From positions 1 through 6,462 of the forward strand of contig JAFAMS010000466.1 in assembly GCA_019233165.1 (NCBI GenBank): 6,462 nt of DNA, read 5' to 3'. The translations under genes and the position numbers were made by a program. This DNA comes from Vulcanimicrobiota bacterium (GTDB lineage: Bacteria; Vulcanimicrobiota; Vulcanimicrobiia; Vulcanimicrobiales; Vulcanimicrobiaceae). Positions 5,669-6,462 of the stretch are shown here, one piece after another. The notes under the pieces are model-generated. The model was given only the letters and a program-made list of their open reading frames with translations. It searched no databases and was not told where the DNA came from. Position 1 is the first letter of the stretch, and every line of letters begins with the position of its first letter.

Positions 5669-6462
5669 CTAGTTGGGCTTGATCCAGCTAAGTCCGTGCG
5701 GGTGCGGCTTACCGGGGATGAGATCCAGCCAGTTATCGAGCCACATACGCGAGTGCCACTGATCGTACGTAATCGGCGTCCCCGCGACCACCGGATAAAA
5801 GAAAATGAAGCTCGCCAGGACGGCCGCCATGAAAATCCCGATCCCCAAGCGGTTTTCGGGAATCCCGCGCAGCCAAGTCAACGGTTTTCCGCCTTCGTAC
5901 CACCAGCGTTGCAGCACCACCGCGTTCGCGAGAACGATGATCGCGAGGTTCGGAAAGAAATGGTATTCGAACGCGATCCGCGGCGTCAGGATCCACGGCA
6001 GCCAATGGAACAGGTACGCACCGGCGAGCAACAGATACCCTTTGTTGCGCTCGACGATCCCCCACCACGTCATCATCGGGACGCTGAAGAGGCCGAACCA
6101 CCACACGAGCGGGTTGGGGAGCGCCATGATCTCCGCGACGCAACATGCCCCACCTTTGCTGACCGCGTCGCCGACCCGGAAGTCGTGCCAGTAGTACGAG
6201 ATCGGTGCGAACAGGAACGGCCACTGCCACCAATACGAGCCGTACGGGTGGTTCAGCGATGAAGGGTTCGTTTTCGAGAGCTCGCTGTGGTACCAGTACA
6301 TCTGCTGCTGCATCCCGACGATATCCGAGAGGTTGTAGCCCAGGCGGAAGTTCGGGATGTAGCACAGCGCGTAGACGGTCGCGCCGACGAACAGCATGCC
6401 GCCGATCAGGAGATCGGGCGTAAAACCGCGTGGATTGCCGAGCGTCGCGACGCGCCGCACGA
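5669..6462 (-). CDS. PMT-family protein O-mannosyltransferase, C-terminal part (cut by window edge)
   Basis: The reading frame is open to the right edge, and about 264 residues up to the TAG at 5671-5669 are visible. They match the C-terminal multi-helix region of the dolichyl-phosphate-mannose protein mannosyltransferase family (PMT_4TMC): a MYWYHSEL loop, then HPYGSYWWQWPFL and PISYYW, ALPNPLVWWFG (the family's GNP-WW motif), and PRIAFEYHFFPNLAIIVLA, resembling the R-F-YH-P motif. Several hydrophobic helices surround these. Family members transfer mannose from polyprenyl-phosphate mannose to Ser or Thr of proteins being exported across the membrane. The GTG at 6460 is very probably an internal valine, since full-length enzymes are about 450 residues or longer and the catalytic acidic first loop is missing here. 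It lies 48 bases before yebC, same strand. The protein ends ISWIKPN-like (SWIKPN), without a further domain. Confidence 0.88.
   Translation of the reverse strand, partial: VRRVATLGNPRGFTPDLLIGGMLFVGATVYALCYIPNFRLGYNLSDIVGMQQQMYWYHSELSKTNPSSLNHPYGSYWWQWPFLFAPISYYWHDFRVGDAVSKGGACCVAEIMALPNPLVWWFGLFSVPMMTWWGIVERNKGYLLLAGAYLFHWLPWILTPRIAFEYHFFPNLAIIVLANAVVLQRWWYEGGKPLTWLRGIPENRLGIGIFMAAVLASFIFFYPVVAGTPITYDQWHSRMWLDNWLDLIPGKPHPHGLSWIKPN

Noticed and set aside
4925..6262. Long open frame on the plus strand opposite yebC and the PMT gene (about 445 codons)
   Set aside because: Low-complexity Arg-rich translation with no domain; the opposite strand holds two well-supported genes.
6458..6460. GTG as the start of the mannosyltransferase
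   Set aside because: The frame remains open to the window edge and the visible protein lacks the N-terminal half of PMT enzymes, so this is most likely an internal valine.

Overview
This is a compact, GC-rich bacterial window with eight protein genes and almost no non-coding DNA. It looks chromosomal. I see no tRNA, rRNA, CRISPR array, insertion sequence or phage gene. No marker fixes the taxon. GC-rich codon use, Ala/Arg-rich proteins, a protein O-mannosyltransferase and a PASTA protein would fit a GC-rich environmental lineage. Candidatus Eremiobacterota (WPS-2) is my low-confidence guess, and Actinobacteria-like or Chloroflexi-like lineages are not excluded.

Left arm, plus strand (1-1180): a palindromic operator-like site (20-39) precedes a TetR-family repressor gene (49-633). 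Thirteen bases after it, behind a good Shine-Dalgarno sequence, comes a gene for an SRPBCC/AHSA1-fold protein with an apparent signal peptide (647-1180). The two look like a self-regulated bicistron.

Right arm, minus strand (6462 down to 1177): six genes read leftward with essentially no gaps. In transcription order they are the C-terminal part of a PMT-family mannosyltransferase (running off the right edge), yebC, a membrane-anchored protein with three PASTA domains and no kinase, rpe, thiL and a PdxK/PdxY-like kinase. From yebC onward each gene overlaps the next. Three junctions have the form NTGA (TTGA, TTGA, CTGA), in which the start codon overlaps the preceding stop. The last junction is an 11-base overlap with a GTG start. 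The two arms meet tail to tail in a CTAG palindrome that supplies the TAG stop of both converging genes.

How the genes may fit together: Rpe supplies xylulose-5-phosphate, the substrate of transketolase, which needs thiamine diphosphate. ThiL makes thiamine diphosphate, and the last gene probably makes a second cofactor, pyridoxal phosphate. PASTA gene, then rpe, then a thiamine-phosphate kinase gene resembles the Bacillus subtilis order prkC-rsgA-rpe-thiN, but without the kinase domain and rsgA and with thiL in place of thiN. PMT and the PASTA protein both act at the cell envelope. I found no clearly new defence or mobile system. The most unusual points are the start-codon architecture of the operon, including a probable CTG start for thiL, and the kinase-less PASTA protein in a PrkC-like neighbourhood.
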